Positions 1 through 6,431 of a DNA stretch of 11,441 nt are shown piece by piece. This stretch comes from Nitrospirota bacterium (GTDB lineage Bacteria; Nitrospirota; Nitrospiria; Nitrospirales; UBA8639), in assembly GCA_029881175.1 (NCBI GenBank), contig JAOUNC010000048.1, forward strand, positions 1-11,441, read 5' to 3'. Numbering within the stretch: position 1 is the first letter of the stretch; each line of letters opens with the position of its first letter. The notes beneath the pieces were generated by a model. The model saw nothing but the letters and a program-made list of their open reading frames with translations, had not been told where the DNA came from and made no database searches. Both the position numbers and the translations under genes were made by a program.

Positions 1-357
1 GACATTGATCGATATGGTGCAGGAGTGTTCCGCGCCTCACCACGCCAGTCTGATCTGATGATCGTGGCAGGGACCGTCTGCCGGCGAATGGCTCCAGTCA
101 TTCGGAAAATTTACGACCAAATGCCTGAGCCAAAATATGTGATTTCTATGGGGTCCTGTGCCACTTCCGGCAATATTTATGACAGCTATAGCGTGGTGCA
201 GGGGGTTGATCGCTTTGTGCCAGTGGACATTTATGTGCCTGGCTGTCCCCCAACCCCGGAAGCCCTGTTTGACGGGATTTTTAAATTGCAAGATCGGATC
301 ATGCAAAAGCGAGTCTTCACCAAACAACCTGAACAGGTGAAAGTTGTACGGGCATAA
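1..357 (+). CDS. nuoB: NADH-quinone oxidoreductase subunit B (NuoB), 5'-truncated by window edge
   Basis: The reading frame is open from base 1, so the 118 residues seen are the C-terminal part of the protein; the start and the first two cysteine ligands (a CC pair in this family) lie upstream. NuoB carries cluster N2, the last [4Fe-4S] centre of complex I, which hands electrons to quinone at the interface with NuoD. The visible part is highly typical: [20 protein letters not shown], then [16 protein letters not shown], which supplies the third cluster cysteine, then [11 protein letters not shown], which supplies the fourth. The protein ends a short distance after the family's usual conserved core. 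It is followed by nuoC and nuoD, as in most complex I operons, so nuoA probably lies just upstream (inference). Identification is secure; only the truncation limits it. Confidence 0.97.
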   Translation, partial: DIDRYGAGVFRASPRQSDLMIVAGTVCRRMAPVIRKIYDQMPEPKYVISMGSCATSGNIYDSYSVVQGVDRFVPVDIYVPGCPPTPEALFDGIFKLQDRIMQKRVFTKQPEQVKVVRA

Positions 358-372
358 GGACGGAGTCCTTTT
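356..372 (+). other. Short perfect hairpin overlapping the nuoB stop codon
   Basis: AAGGAC (356-361) and GTCCTT (365-370) are perfectly complementary around a 3-base loop, and a run of four T (369-372) overlaps the end of the stem. It begins inside the nuoB stop codon. The stem is only 6 bp and the T run is short, so it looks too weak for a strong terminator; it could mildly attenuate or stabilise the transcript. It also buries an AAGGA/GGAG purine stretch that would otherwise resemble a ribosome site, but no start codon lies at a suitable distance. Function is unknown. Confidence 0.3.
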
Positions 373-400
373 CGTCCGCGTTCAATAATCGCCCAAGATT

Positions 401-919
401 TTGACCTTCGACAAAAATATTGCCATGCATCCTATTGCTGAAAAAATTCAAAGTCGATTCCCTGAAGGATTTATCAGTTCAACCGAATGGCGGGGGGATC
501 TGGCAATTTCTGTTAAGCGCGAGGCGCTGCACGATGTTTGTGCCTACATTCGCAGGGACCCGGAAATGGATTGTGATTATATGGTGCATGTGAGTTCCGT
601 GGACTGGCCTGATGAAGCTGAACGGTTTGAAGTCGTGTACGAAGTCTATTCTATTCGGAAGCGACATCGGATCCGCATCAAAACCCGTGTGCCTGAAGAT
701 GATTGCCGGGTAGATTCAATGGTTGACCTTTGGATGGGTGCCGATTTTATGGAGCGGGAAGTGTTTGACATGATGGGGATTCGGTTCAACCACCATCCTG
801 ACCTTCGCCGCATTCTCATGCCTGATGATTATACCGAGGGATATCCGTTGCGCAAAGATTTCCCAGTTCAAGGCAAGGGCTGGCGAGATACCTTTGATTT
901 TTTAAACGACCCGAATTAA
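401..919 (+). CDS. nuoC: NADH-quinone oxidoreductase subunit C (NuoC, 30 kDa subunit)
   Basis: NuoC is a peripheral-arm subunit without cofactors that packs against NuoD and NuoB. The protein shows the family's signature near the C terminus: a MEREVFDMMGI segment followed by HHPDLRRILMPDDY and then GYPLRKDFPVQG, in the expected order. NuoC is a separate gene here, not fused to NuoD as in Escherichia coli. The start is uncertain: the longest form begins with TTG at 401 (172 residues), while an in-frame ATG at 425 gives 164 residues beginning MHPIAEKI, and neither has a clear Shine-Dalgarno sequence. An in-frame TAA at 386-388 limits any further extension. I slightly favour the ATG at 425 because the conserved fold starts after it, but give the longer form so that nothing is lost. 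nuoD follows after 22 bases. Confidence 0.95.
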   Translation: MTFDKNIAMHPIAEKIQSRFPEGFISSTEWRGDLAISVKREALHDVCAYIRRDPEMDCDYMVHVSSVDWPDEAERFEVVYEVYSIRKRHRIRIKTRVPEDDCRVDSMVDLWMGADFMEREVFDMMGIRFNHHPDLRRILMPDDYTEGYPLRKDFPVQGKGWRDTFDFLNDPN

Positions 920-941
920 TGGCAACATAGCTTTTATTATC

Positions 942-2186
942 ATGAAACTCGAAGATCAACGTACCACCGTCTATAAAGTTGACCCGAATCATCCGGAGAC
1001 GGCAGACCTCCCGACACTTCGAACGGAAGAACTGCTCCTGAACATGGGGCCGCAACACCCCGCGACACATGGGGTGTTAAAGGTCATCATGGAACTGGAA
1101 GGCGAACGCCTCGTGAAATCCACACCGGTATTGGGCTATCTTCATCGCGGTGTCGAAAAACTGGCTGAAGGCGGCACTTACCATCAGTTCATCCCGCATA
1201 CGGATCGCTTGGACTACGTTTGCGCGATGTATAACAACTTCGCCTATTGCCGTGCAGTTGAAAAACTCATGGACATTACGGTTCCTGAACGAGCCGAATA
1301 TCTCCGCACCCTTGTCGCTGAAGTGCAACGCATCATTGGTCATTTGTTTTGGTTGGGCACCCAAGCATTAGACATCGGCGCCATGACCGTCTTCTTTTAT
1401 ACCTTCAGGGATCGAGAAATTCTGCTGGATTGGTTCGACGAACTTTGCGGCGCGCGCCTCACCACTAGCTGGTATCGCATCGGGGGTGTAGAGCGTGATT
1501 TCAACGATTCGTTAATCGATAAAGTTAAACGGTTTTTAGACTATTTCCCCCCGAAAATTGACGAATATGTGATTTTTCTTGAAAAAAATCGCGTCTGGCT
1601 GGCTCGGACTCGCGGCGTGGCCGTCATTTCTGCGGAAGATGCCCTGAGCTTTGGATTAAGCGGGCCAACCTTACGCGGGTCCGGCGTGGATTATGACCTG
1701 CGCAAATATGAACCATATAGTGCCTACCCCTGGTGCGAGTTCAGTGTTCCAGTTGGGAAAAACGGCGACACATATGATCGATACTGGATTCGCATTGAAG
1801 AATTTCGGGAAAGCATCAAAATCATCAAGCAATGCTTAGAGCAAATGCAACCTGGGCCTATTATGGCCGATGTGCCCAGCGTCACCTTGCCGCCAAAAGA
1901 TCGCGTATTTACCAATCTGGAATCCATGATTCAGCAGTTCAAATTATTTTCCCAGGGCTTTGACGCTCCGGCTGGGGAAATCTATTGCGGGACCGAAGCA
2001 CATAAAGGCGAGCTGGGGTTTTATATTGTGAGTACGGGAGGCGGGAATCCCTATCGTTTGAAAATCCGCTCTCCATCCTTTATTCACATGGGTGCCTTTG
2101 ATCATATGTCGAAAGGCTATATGATCGCTGACGCCGTCACCATTTTTGGGTCCTACGATATCGTGATGGGAGAATGCGATCGATAA
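942..2186 (+). CDS. nuoD: NADH-quinone oxidoreductase subunit D (NuoD, 49 kDa subunit)
   Basis: NuoD forms, with NuoB, the quinone-reduction chamber of complex I and descends from the large subunit of [NiFe] hydrogenases. At 414 residues it has a normal length for an unfused NuoD. It begins with a typical N-terminal segment leading to NMGPQHPATHGVL; H43 there and Y92 in DRLDYV correspond to the quinone-headgroup residues His38 and Tyr87 of Thermus Nqo4. Further family blocks are GYLHRGVEKLAE, a long central helical domain with GARLTTSWYRIGG, and the C-terminal ending GSYDIVMGECDR, the expected terminus. The ATG start gives a normal N terminus; no clear Shine-Dalgarno sequence precedes it. In a classical operon nuoE and nuoF would follow; here a 97-base spacer leads directly to the nuoG-type gene. 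Confidence 0.98.
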   Translation: MKLEDQRTTVYKVDPNHPETADLPTLRTEELLLNMGPQHPATHGVLKVIMELEGERLVKSTPVLGYLHRGVEKLAEGGTYHQFIPHTDRLDYVCAMYNNFAYCRAVEKLMDITVPERAEYLRTLVAEVQRIIGHLFWLGTQALDIGAMTVFFYTFRDREILLDWFDELCGARLTTSWYRIGGVERDFNDSLIDKVKRFLDYFPPKIDEYVIFLEKNRVWLARTRGVAVISAEDALSFGLSGPTLRGSGVDYDLRKYEPYSAYPWCEFSVPVGKNGDTYDRYWIRIEEFRESIKIIKQCLEQMQPGPIMADVPSVTLPPKDRVFTNLESMIQQFKLFSQGFDAPAGEIYCGTEAHKGELGFYIVSTGGGNPYRLKIRSPSFIHMGAFDHMSKGYMIADAVTIFGSYDIVMGECDR

Positions 2187-2215
2187 TGAAGGCCGTCAGG
2201 CATAAGATGTTTGGC

Positions 2216-2243
2216 TTTCGCATTACGTCTCACGCTTTACGAA
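2216..2243 (+). repeat. Degenerate heptamer tandem repeat in the nuoD-nuoG spacer
   Basis: Four consecutive 7-base units can be read: TTTCGCA, TTACGTC, TCACGCT, TTACGAA. CG falls at the same place in every unit, and ACG recurs at exactly 7-base spacing in the last three (2225, 2232, 2239). This lies in the longest intergenic spacer of the window (97 bases, 2187-2283). I recall similar TTCACG-like heptamer runs between genes in Nitrospira genomes, but cannot verify that here. With four imperfect units the pattern could still be chance. Confidence 0.35.
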
Positions 2244-2283
2244 TGAATACCATGAACTTAAATCGGACATTGGAATCAATTCC

Positions 2284-4974
2284 ATGGGTTTAAAGCCAGT
2301 CACAACACCAGACGTCGAAGCTGAGACGATTGAATTGATCATGGACGGGGAAACCGTCAAGGCCAATGCTGGCGTCTCTCTCTATGACGTGGTCGCCAGT
2401 ACCGGCAAAATTGTTCCGGCAATGTGTTACCACTACACGTTCGATCCCTTTGGCTCCTGCGGCATGTGCCTCGTGATGCAGGAAGGGAAAAAGGCGCCGG
2501 TCCGCTCCTGTACTGCCAAAGCAGCAGCGGGAATGGTCATTCGTACTGATGGTGAAGATTTATTTTTGGCCAGGAAAAAGGCGGTTGAAAAACATTTATC
2601 AGTCCATCCTTTGGACTGTCCGGTCTGCGATGCCGACGGTCATTGCGAATTGCAAGACATGGCCTTTCAACATGGTGTGACGGATCTGGCCAACGCAAAG
2701 CAAAAAAATATCCCCGAAGACACACGCAGCCTGGTGCTGGACTTTAATATGAACCGCTGCATCGCCTGTGGGGAATGCATCAACATTTGCAAAGACGTAC
2801 AACGTATTGATGCCCTGCAATTCATGAAAAAAGGCGGATTCACCCAAGTGGTGGCCAAAGGGGACCAACCCTTGGACTGTGAATTCTGTGGCGATTGTTT
2901 AGCCGTGTGTCCTGTTGGAGCCATTACCAACAAGTTTTCTAAATATGGGTACAAGCCCTGGCAGCTCAAAAAAACCACCACCACGTGCAATTACTGTGGT
3001 GACGGTTGCCAAATCTATGTGGAAACCAAAGATACGGAAGTGGTCCGTGTCACCTCGCCACTGTCTTGGAAAAATAAATGGGGTGACCGAACGGATACCG
3101 TCAATGGTCATGACGGGCTCTGCGTGCGAGGGCGCTTTGGCTTTCAATTTATTGATAGCCCTTCCCGACTTAAAGAACCCTTGGTCCGGACCGAAGCTGG
3201 GCTCCAACCAACTCCATGGATTGATGCCTTGGAAACGGCGGGTAGCCGATTGGGTGCCGTCAAAGCCCAATATGGGCCTCAAGCTATTGCAGGACTCATC
3301 ACCGCCCGATGCTCAAACGAAGATTTGTACATCTTCCAAAAATTCATGCGCACAGTAATCGGCACAAACCATCTTGATAGCAGCGCCCGATATGGACATC
3401 TCAATTTTGTCCATGGCATGAATCGGGCTCTGGGGATTCATCGCATGATGAACACCTCCGAGGAAATCAATAAAGCCAAAGCCTTCTTGATCATCGGAGC
3501 CAATATCACTGAAACCAACCCGGTGGCCAGCCTGCGAGTCAAATCCGCCATCAGTTTGTATAAGGCGCAAACCATTGTCGTGGATTCTGTTCAAACGAAT
3601 ATCGCCAAACTTGGATCACATCCCATAATGGTGAATCCGGGAACGGAAGGGCTCTATATTCAAGCATTAGTCAAATCCGTCATTCATCATGATTTGATTG
3701 ATGAGGAAGCGACCAATGCTCATCCTGACGCATTAACAGCCCTAAAGCAGGCCACGGAATCCTATACGCTAGAGGACATGTCGCAACAAACAGGCGTAGA
3801 TGTTGAACAAATCCATGAGACGGCCAGAATTTTCGCCGAGGCCCCTCGGTCTATCATCATTTGCGGCGAAGGGGTTCTCCGACAGGCCAACGGCTACCAA
3901 CATATGCTGCAATTAATTGACCTGGCGTGGGTCACTGGCAAATTGGGGAAAAAAGGATGCGGCATTAACACCTTTACCGAAGAAGCCAACGAACAGGGTG
4001 CAGTTGATATGGGCGTGGCTCCAGAATTACTGCCTGGGGCAACTCCCTATGCCGATGCGAAAAAACGGGATACCTTCAACCAAGCCTGGGGCACCCACCT
4101 TCCCGATGACCAACAGGGTTCCCATCTGACTGACATCCTTGATCGCTGCCGGAATGGGGAAATCAAAGCCCTGTATGTGGTAGGGGAAAATCCACTAGAA
4201 ACGTTACCAGCTTCATATGATGTAAAAGGGGCTCTAGAGAAATTGGAAGTCCTCATTTCCCAGGATCCATTTCTGACAGAAACCGCCAAACTGGCGCATG
4301 TCGTCTTTCCTGCTTCCACCTTTGCAGAAAAAGACGGCACGGTGACCAATCAGGAAGGGAAAGTCCAGTACCTCCGTCCTGCCTTGGATTCACTGGGAGA
4401 AAGCACGCTGGATTGGCACATCATGGTTGGTTTGGCCAATGTCCTCGGATCCCCGATGGAATACGAAACAACCCAAGACATCCAACAAGAAATCCGAAAG
4501 ATTCTTCCTGGGTATTACAATTTGGGGAAGGCCCCTAAGGTCGAGCCAAATCCTTCGCGCTATTTTTCGGACGGCTATGCTCAAGATGTCGGCTTACGAT
4601 ATTCCGTGGATGGCAAGGGGAAAACCCACCGCCCATTCGGTCTGCGCATGACGCAATTGATTTATCACTCCGGGAAGCTTTCTACTCGAGCGACTGGTCT
4701 CATCGAGATTTCGCCAAATAAGAAGTCCCTTTCCATGGGGACAGAAGATCTGAAGAATCTCGGGCTCGCCTCTGGCGAGCGCATTCGCCTGACCTCGGAC
4801 CAGGGCACATTGGAAATGACGGTGGCCGAGAACACATCCTTGATGCCAGGAACCTGCACGGTTCCTGAACATTTCAATGATCCTCCTGTAAAGGACCTTA
4901 TGCCAACGCAAGTTGATCCCACCACGGGAGTTCCCTATTTCAAATTAGTCTATGTGACGATTGAAAAAGTCTGA
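2284..4974 (+). CDS. nuoG: NuoG-type complex I subunit resembling formate dehydrogenase FdsA/FdhA
   Basis: This is an 896-residue iron-sulfur and molybdopterin-fold protein acting as the electron entry (or exit) subunit of the peripheral arm. Domains in order: an N-terminal [2Fe-2S] domain (C48, C59, C62, C76); a His-ligated [4Fe-4S] site (H108, C112, C115, C121); a two-cluster ferredoxin-like domain (C159, C162, C165, C169 and C199, C202, C205, C209); a [4Fe-4S] site at the start of the molybdopterin oxidoreductase fold (C235, C238, C242, C280); the large fold itself; and a C-terminal dinucleotide-binding-like domain from about residue 785. Canonical NuoG has only four cysteines in the ferredoxin-like part, so one cluster is extra, as in FdsA. 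The FDH active-site segment is recognisable as SSARYGH, but the Mo-ligand Cys/Sec is Gly371; His372 remains. It is thus unlikely to be an active formate dehydrogenase. The genes before (nuoD) and after (nuoI) place it in complex I; no nuoE or nuoF accompanies it. Confidence 0.93.
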   Translation: MGLKPVTTPDVEAETIELIMDGETVKANAGVSLYDVVASTGKIVPAMCYHYTFDPFGSCGMCLVMQEGKKAPVRSCTAKAAAGMVIRTDGEDLFLARKKAVEKHLSVHPLDCPVCDADGHCELQDMAFQHGVTDLANAKQKNIPEDTRSLVLDFNMNRCIACGECINICKDVQRIDALQFMKKGGFTQVVAKGDQPLDCEFCGDCLAVCPVGAITNKFSKYGYKPWQLKKTTTTCNYCGDGCQIYVETKDTEVVRVTSPLSWKNKWGDRTDTVNGHDGLCVRGRFGFQFIDSPSRLKEPLVRTEAGLQPTPWIDALETAGSRLGAVKAQYGPQAIAGLITARCSNEDLYIFQKFMRTVIGTNHLDSSARYGHLNFVHGMNRALGIHRMMNTSEEINKAKAFLIIGANITETNPVASLRVKSAISLYKAQTIVVDSVQTNIAKLGSHPIMVNPGTEGLYIQALVKSVIHHDLIDEEATNAHPDALTALKQATESYTLEDMSQQTGVDVEQIHETARIFAEAPRSIIICGEGVLRQANGYQHMLQLIDLAWVTGKLGKKGCGINTFTEEANEQGAVDMGVAPELLPGATPYADAKKRDTFNQAWGTHLPDDQQGSHLTDILDRCRNGEIKALYVVGENPLETLPASYDVKGALEKLEVLISQDPFLTETAKLAHVVFPASTFAEKDGTVTNQEGKVQYLRPALDSLGESTLDWHIMVGLANVLGSPMEYETTQDIQQEIRKILPGYYNLGKAPKVEPNPSRYFSDGYAQDVGLRYSVDGKGKTHRPFGLRMTQLIYHSGKLSTRATGLIEISPNKKSLSMGTEDLKNLGLASGERIRLTSDQGTLEMTVAENTSLMPGTCTVPEHFNDPPVKDLMPTQVDPTTGVPYFKLVYVTIEKV

Positions 4975-4997
4975 CCAGAAAGATATGGCCCTTCTTC

Positions 4998-5567
4998 ATG
5001 AGTAACGAAACCACGACCAAAAAGTTTTTTGATGCCGTTTTATTTCGGGAAATTTGGCATGCTGCGAAGGTCACATTCAAGCACATGCTCCATCGCCCCA
5101 TCACTTTCCAATACCCTCGGGAAAAACGAACGATTCCCGATGCCCATCGTGGAGCTTTATGCCTTCTACGATATGAAGATGGCAAGGAACGGTGCGTCGG
5201 ATGTGATCTCTGCGAAGCCGCGTGCCCTTCTCGCTGCATCAAAGTCATTAGTGAGGAAGATAAATCCTTGCCCTTGCAACGCTATGCCAGCGAATTTTTT
5301 ATCGATATTACCAAATGTGTGTTCTGCGGATATTGCGTAGAAGCCTGCCCCGTGAACGCCTTGGCCATGACGAAGATGTATGAGTTTTCTACCCATGACA
5401 AACGGACATTGCTGTTCGACAAAGCGCGCTTATATCAAATCGGAGAACAGCATTTAGATGATGCGAAAAAATATTTATATGCTCATAACCAGGAAAAGGA
5501 AGGTGAGGAAAGCCAGGCTTACCGTTACCACTTTCCTGTCTCCATTCAAAGCGCCAAGGATCCCTAA
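4998..5567 (+). CDS. nuoI: NADH-quinone oxidoreductase subunit I (NuoI), 2x[4Fe-4S] ferredoxin-type
   Basis: NuoI carries clusters N6a and N6b, which connect NuoG to the terminal cluster N2 in NuoB. The 189-residue protein has two ferredoxin-type motifs: C66, C69, C72, C76 followed by Pro (CVGCDLCEAACP), and C107, C110, C113, C117 followed by Pro (CVFCGYCVEACP). Upstream is the usual basic, amphipathic N-terminal stretch with HRPITFQYP, and the segment HRGALCLLRYEDGKERC matches the family. An additional cysteine, C80, follows the first motif. The C-terminal tail beyond about residue 140 is polar and less conserved. It starts 23 bases after nuoG, where nuoH would normally intervene. A pyrimidine-rich CCTTCTTC, not a Shine-Dalgarno sequence, precedes the ATG. 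Confidence 0.97.
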   Translation: MSNETTTKKFFDAVLFREIWHAAKVTFKHMLHRPITFQYPREKRTIPDAHRGALCLLRYEDGKERCVGCDLCEAACPSRCIKVISEEDKSLPLQRYASEFFIDITKCVFCGYCVEACPVNALAMTKMYEFSTHDKRTLLFDKARLYQIGEQHLDDAKKYLYAHNQEKEGEESQAYRYHFPVSIQSAKDP

Positions 5568-5576
5568 ATCCAAACC

Positions 5577-6116
5577 ATGATGTGGCTTCTCTTTATCTAC
5601 TTCGCCACGGTGAGTGTCGTGGCAGGGGTCTTGACCGTGTCTCTACGGAATGCGGTGCATTGTGCGTTGGCCTTGCTCACGCTTCTGCTGCATATGGCCG
5701 GGCTCTTTGTCATGCTCAATGCTGAGTTCTTAGCTGCGGTCCAAATTATCGTGTATGCAGGCGCAATCTTGATTCTCTATCTCTTCGTTCTGATGTTGAT
5801 GAATTTAAAAACCGAAGAGCAGCATCTGCATAAGAAATATCCGTATTTATTTTTCGTTGGCATGGGTCTCCTTGCCGAATTGCTCATTCTCTTAATGCTC
5901 TCGCCTTATGGTGGCACCATGGGCACAGCTACACCAGAGCTGATTTTAGCCACTGGACCCAGCCATGCGGTTGGAGTCACCATGTTTAGCGACTATTTAC
6001 TCCTTTTTGAAATCGTGGGGATTTTCTTGCTTGGCGCCGTCATTGGAGCCATTGTCCTGGCTAAAACCCCTGCCAAAATAGAAAATCCAGAACCGGCTAA
6101 TTCATCGACACCCTAA
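5577..6116 (+). CDS. nuoJ: NADH-quinone oxidoreductase subunit J (NuoJ)
   Basis: NuoJ is a small integral membrane subunit beside NuoK, part of the link between the quinone site and the antiporter subunits. The 179-residue protein shows about five hydrophobic segments, with a signature third helix VQIIVYAGAILILYLFVLML; Tyr60 there lies in the helix known to form a pi-bulge that changes during turnover in solved complex I structures. The C terminus is a short polar tail rich in Pro, Glu and Ser. It begins with two ATG codons at 5577 and 5580; the first is used here. The gap to nuoI is 9 bases, and nuoK follows after 11 bases, so the three genes are almost certainly cotranscribed. Confidence 0.95.
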   Translation: MMWLLFIYFATVSVVAGVLTVSLRNAVHCALALLTLLLHMAGLFVMLNAEFLAAVQIIVYAGAILILYLFVLMLMNLKTEEQHLHKKYPYLFFVGMGLLAELLILLMLSPYGGTMGTATPELILATGPSHAVGVTMFSDYLLLFEIVGIFLLGAVIGAIVLAKTPAKIENPEPANSSTP

Positions 6117-6127
6117 GAACCACTACC

Positions 6128-6430
6128 ATGATCCCTCTTTCCGCCTATGTTGCCGTGAGTGCCATTCTGTTTATGACAGGATTGGTCGGCGTCCTGATCC
6201 GGCGCAACTTCATTGTCGTCTTGATGAGTGTCGAAATCATGCTCAATGCGGCCAATATTAATCTGGTGGCCTTTTCTCATTACCTGCATTCGATGGCCGG
6301 ACAAATGTCCGCCTTGTTTATTATTGCTGTGGCTGCAGCCGAGGCTGCCGTGGGATTAGCCATTATTATTGTCATCTTCCGTGGGAAGATGGCCACCAAT
6401 GTCGATCAAATCAATATTTTGAAGTGGTAA
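6128..6430 (+). CDS. nuoK: NADH-quinone oxidoreductase subunit K (NuoK)
   Basis: NuoK is a three-helix, MrpC-like membrane subunit with two buried glutamates needed for proton transfer along the central hydrophilic axis. The 100-residue protein is exactly family length. Both glutamates are present at the canonical positions: Glu36 in MSVEIMLNAANINLVAF and Glu72 in AAAEAAVGLAII. The last residues (DQINILKW) match the common NuoK ending. The stop codon is separated from the GTG start of nuoL by a single base, suggesting translational coupling between the two. Confidence 0.97.
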   Translation: MIPLSAYVAVSAILFMTGLVGVLIRRNFIVVLMSVEIMLNAANINLVAFSHYLHSMAGQMSALFIIAVAAAEAAVGLAIIIVIFRGKMATNVDQINILKW

Positions 6431-6431
6431 C

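Noticed and set aside
37..327. Open frames on the - strand, of which this is one of many along the window (60-127 residues).
   Set aside because: They lie wholly opposite well-conserved nuo genes, give no recognisable protein motifs and are explained by codon bias of the coding strand.
356..372. Rho-independent terminator after nuoB.
   Set aside because: The stem is only 6 bp with a short T run and nuoC/nuoD follow directly; a terminator here would split the operon. Kept only as a weak hairpin.
2207..2293. Small open frame of 28 residues in the nuoD-nuoG spacer (ATG 2207, with further ATGs at 2243 and 2252) whose stop overlaps the nuoG start.
   Set aside because: It could be a leader peptide coupled to nuoG, but it has no Shine-Dalgarno sequence, no recognisable motif, and partly consists of the heptamer repeat. 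Too short to separate from chance without comparison to related genomes.
2284..4974. Reading the nuoG-type gene as an active formate dehydrogenase large subunit.
   Set aside because: The domain order resembles FdsA, but the metal-ligand Cys/Sec is Gly371 and the gene sits among complex I genes, so a NuoG role is better supported.
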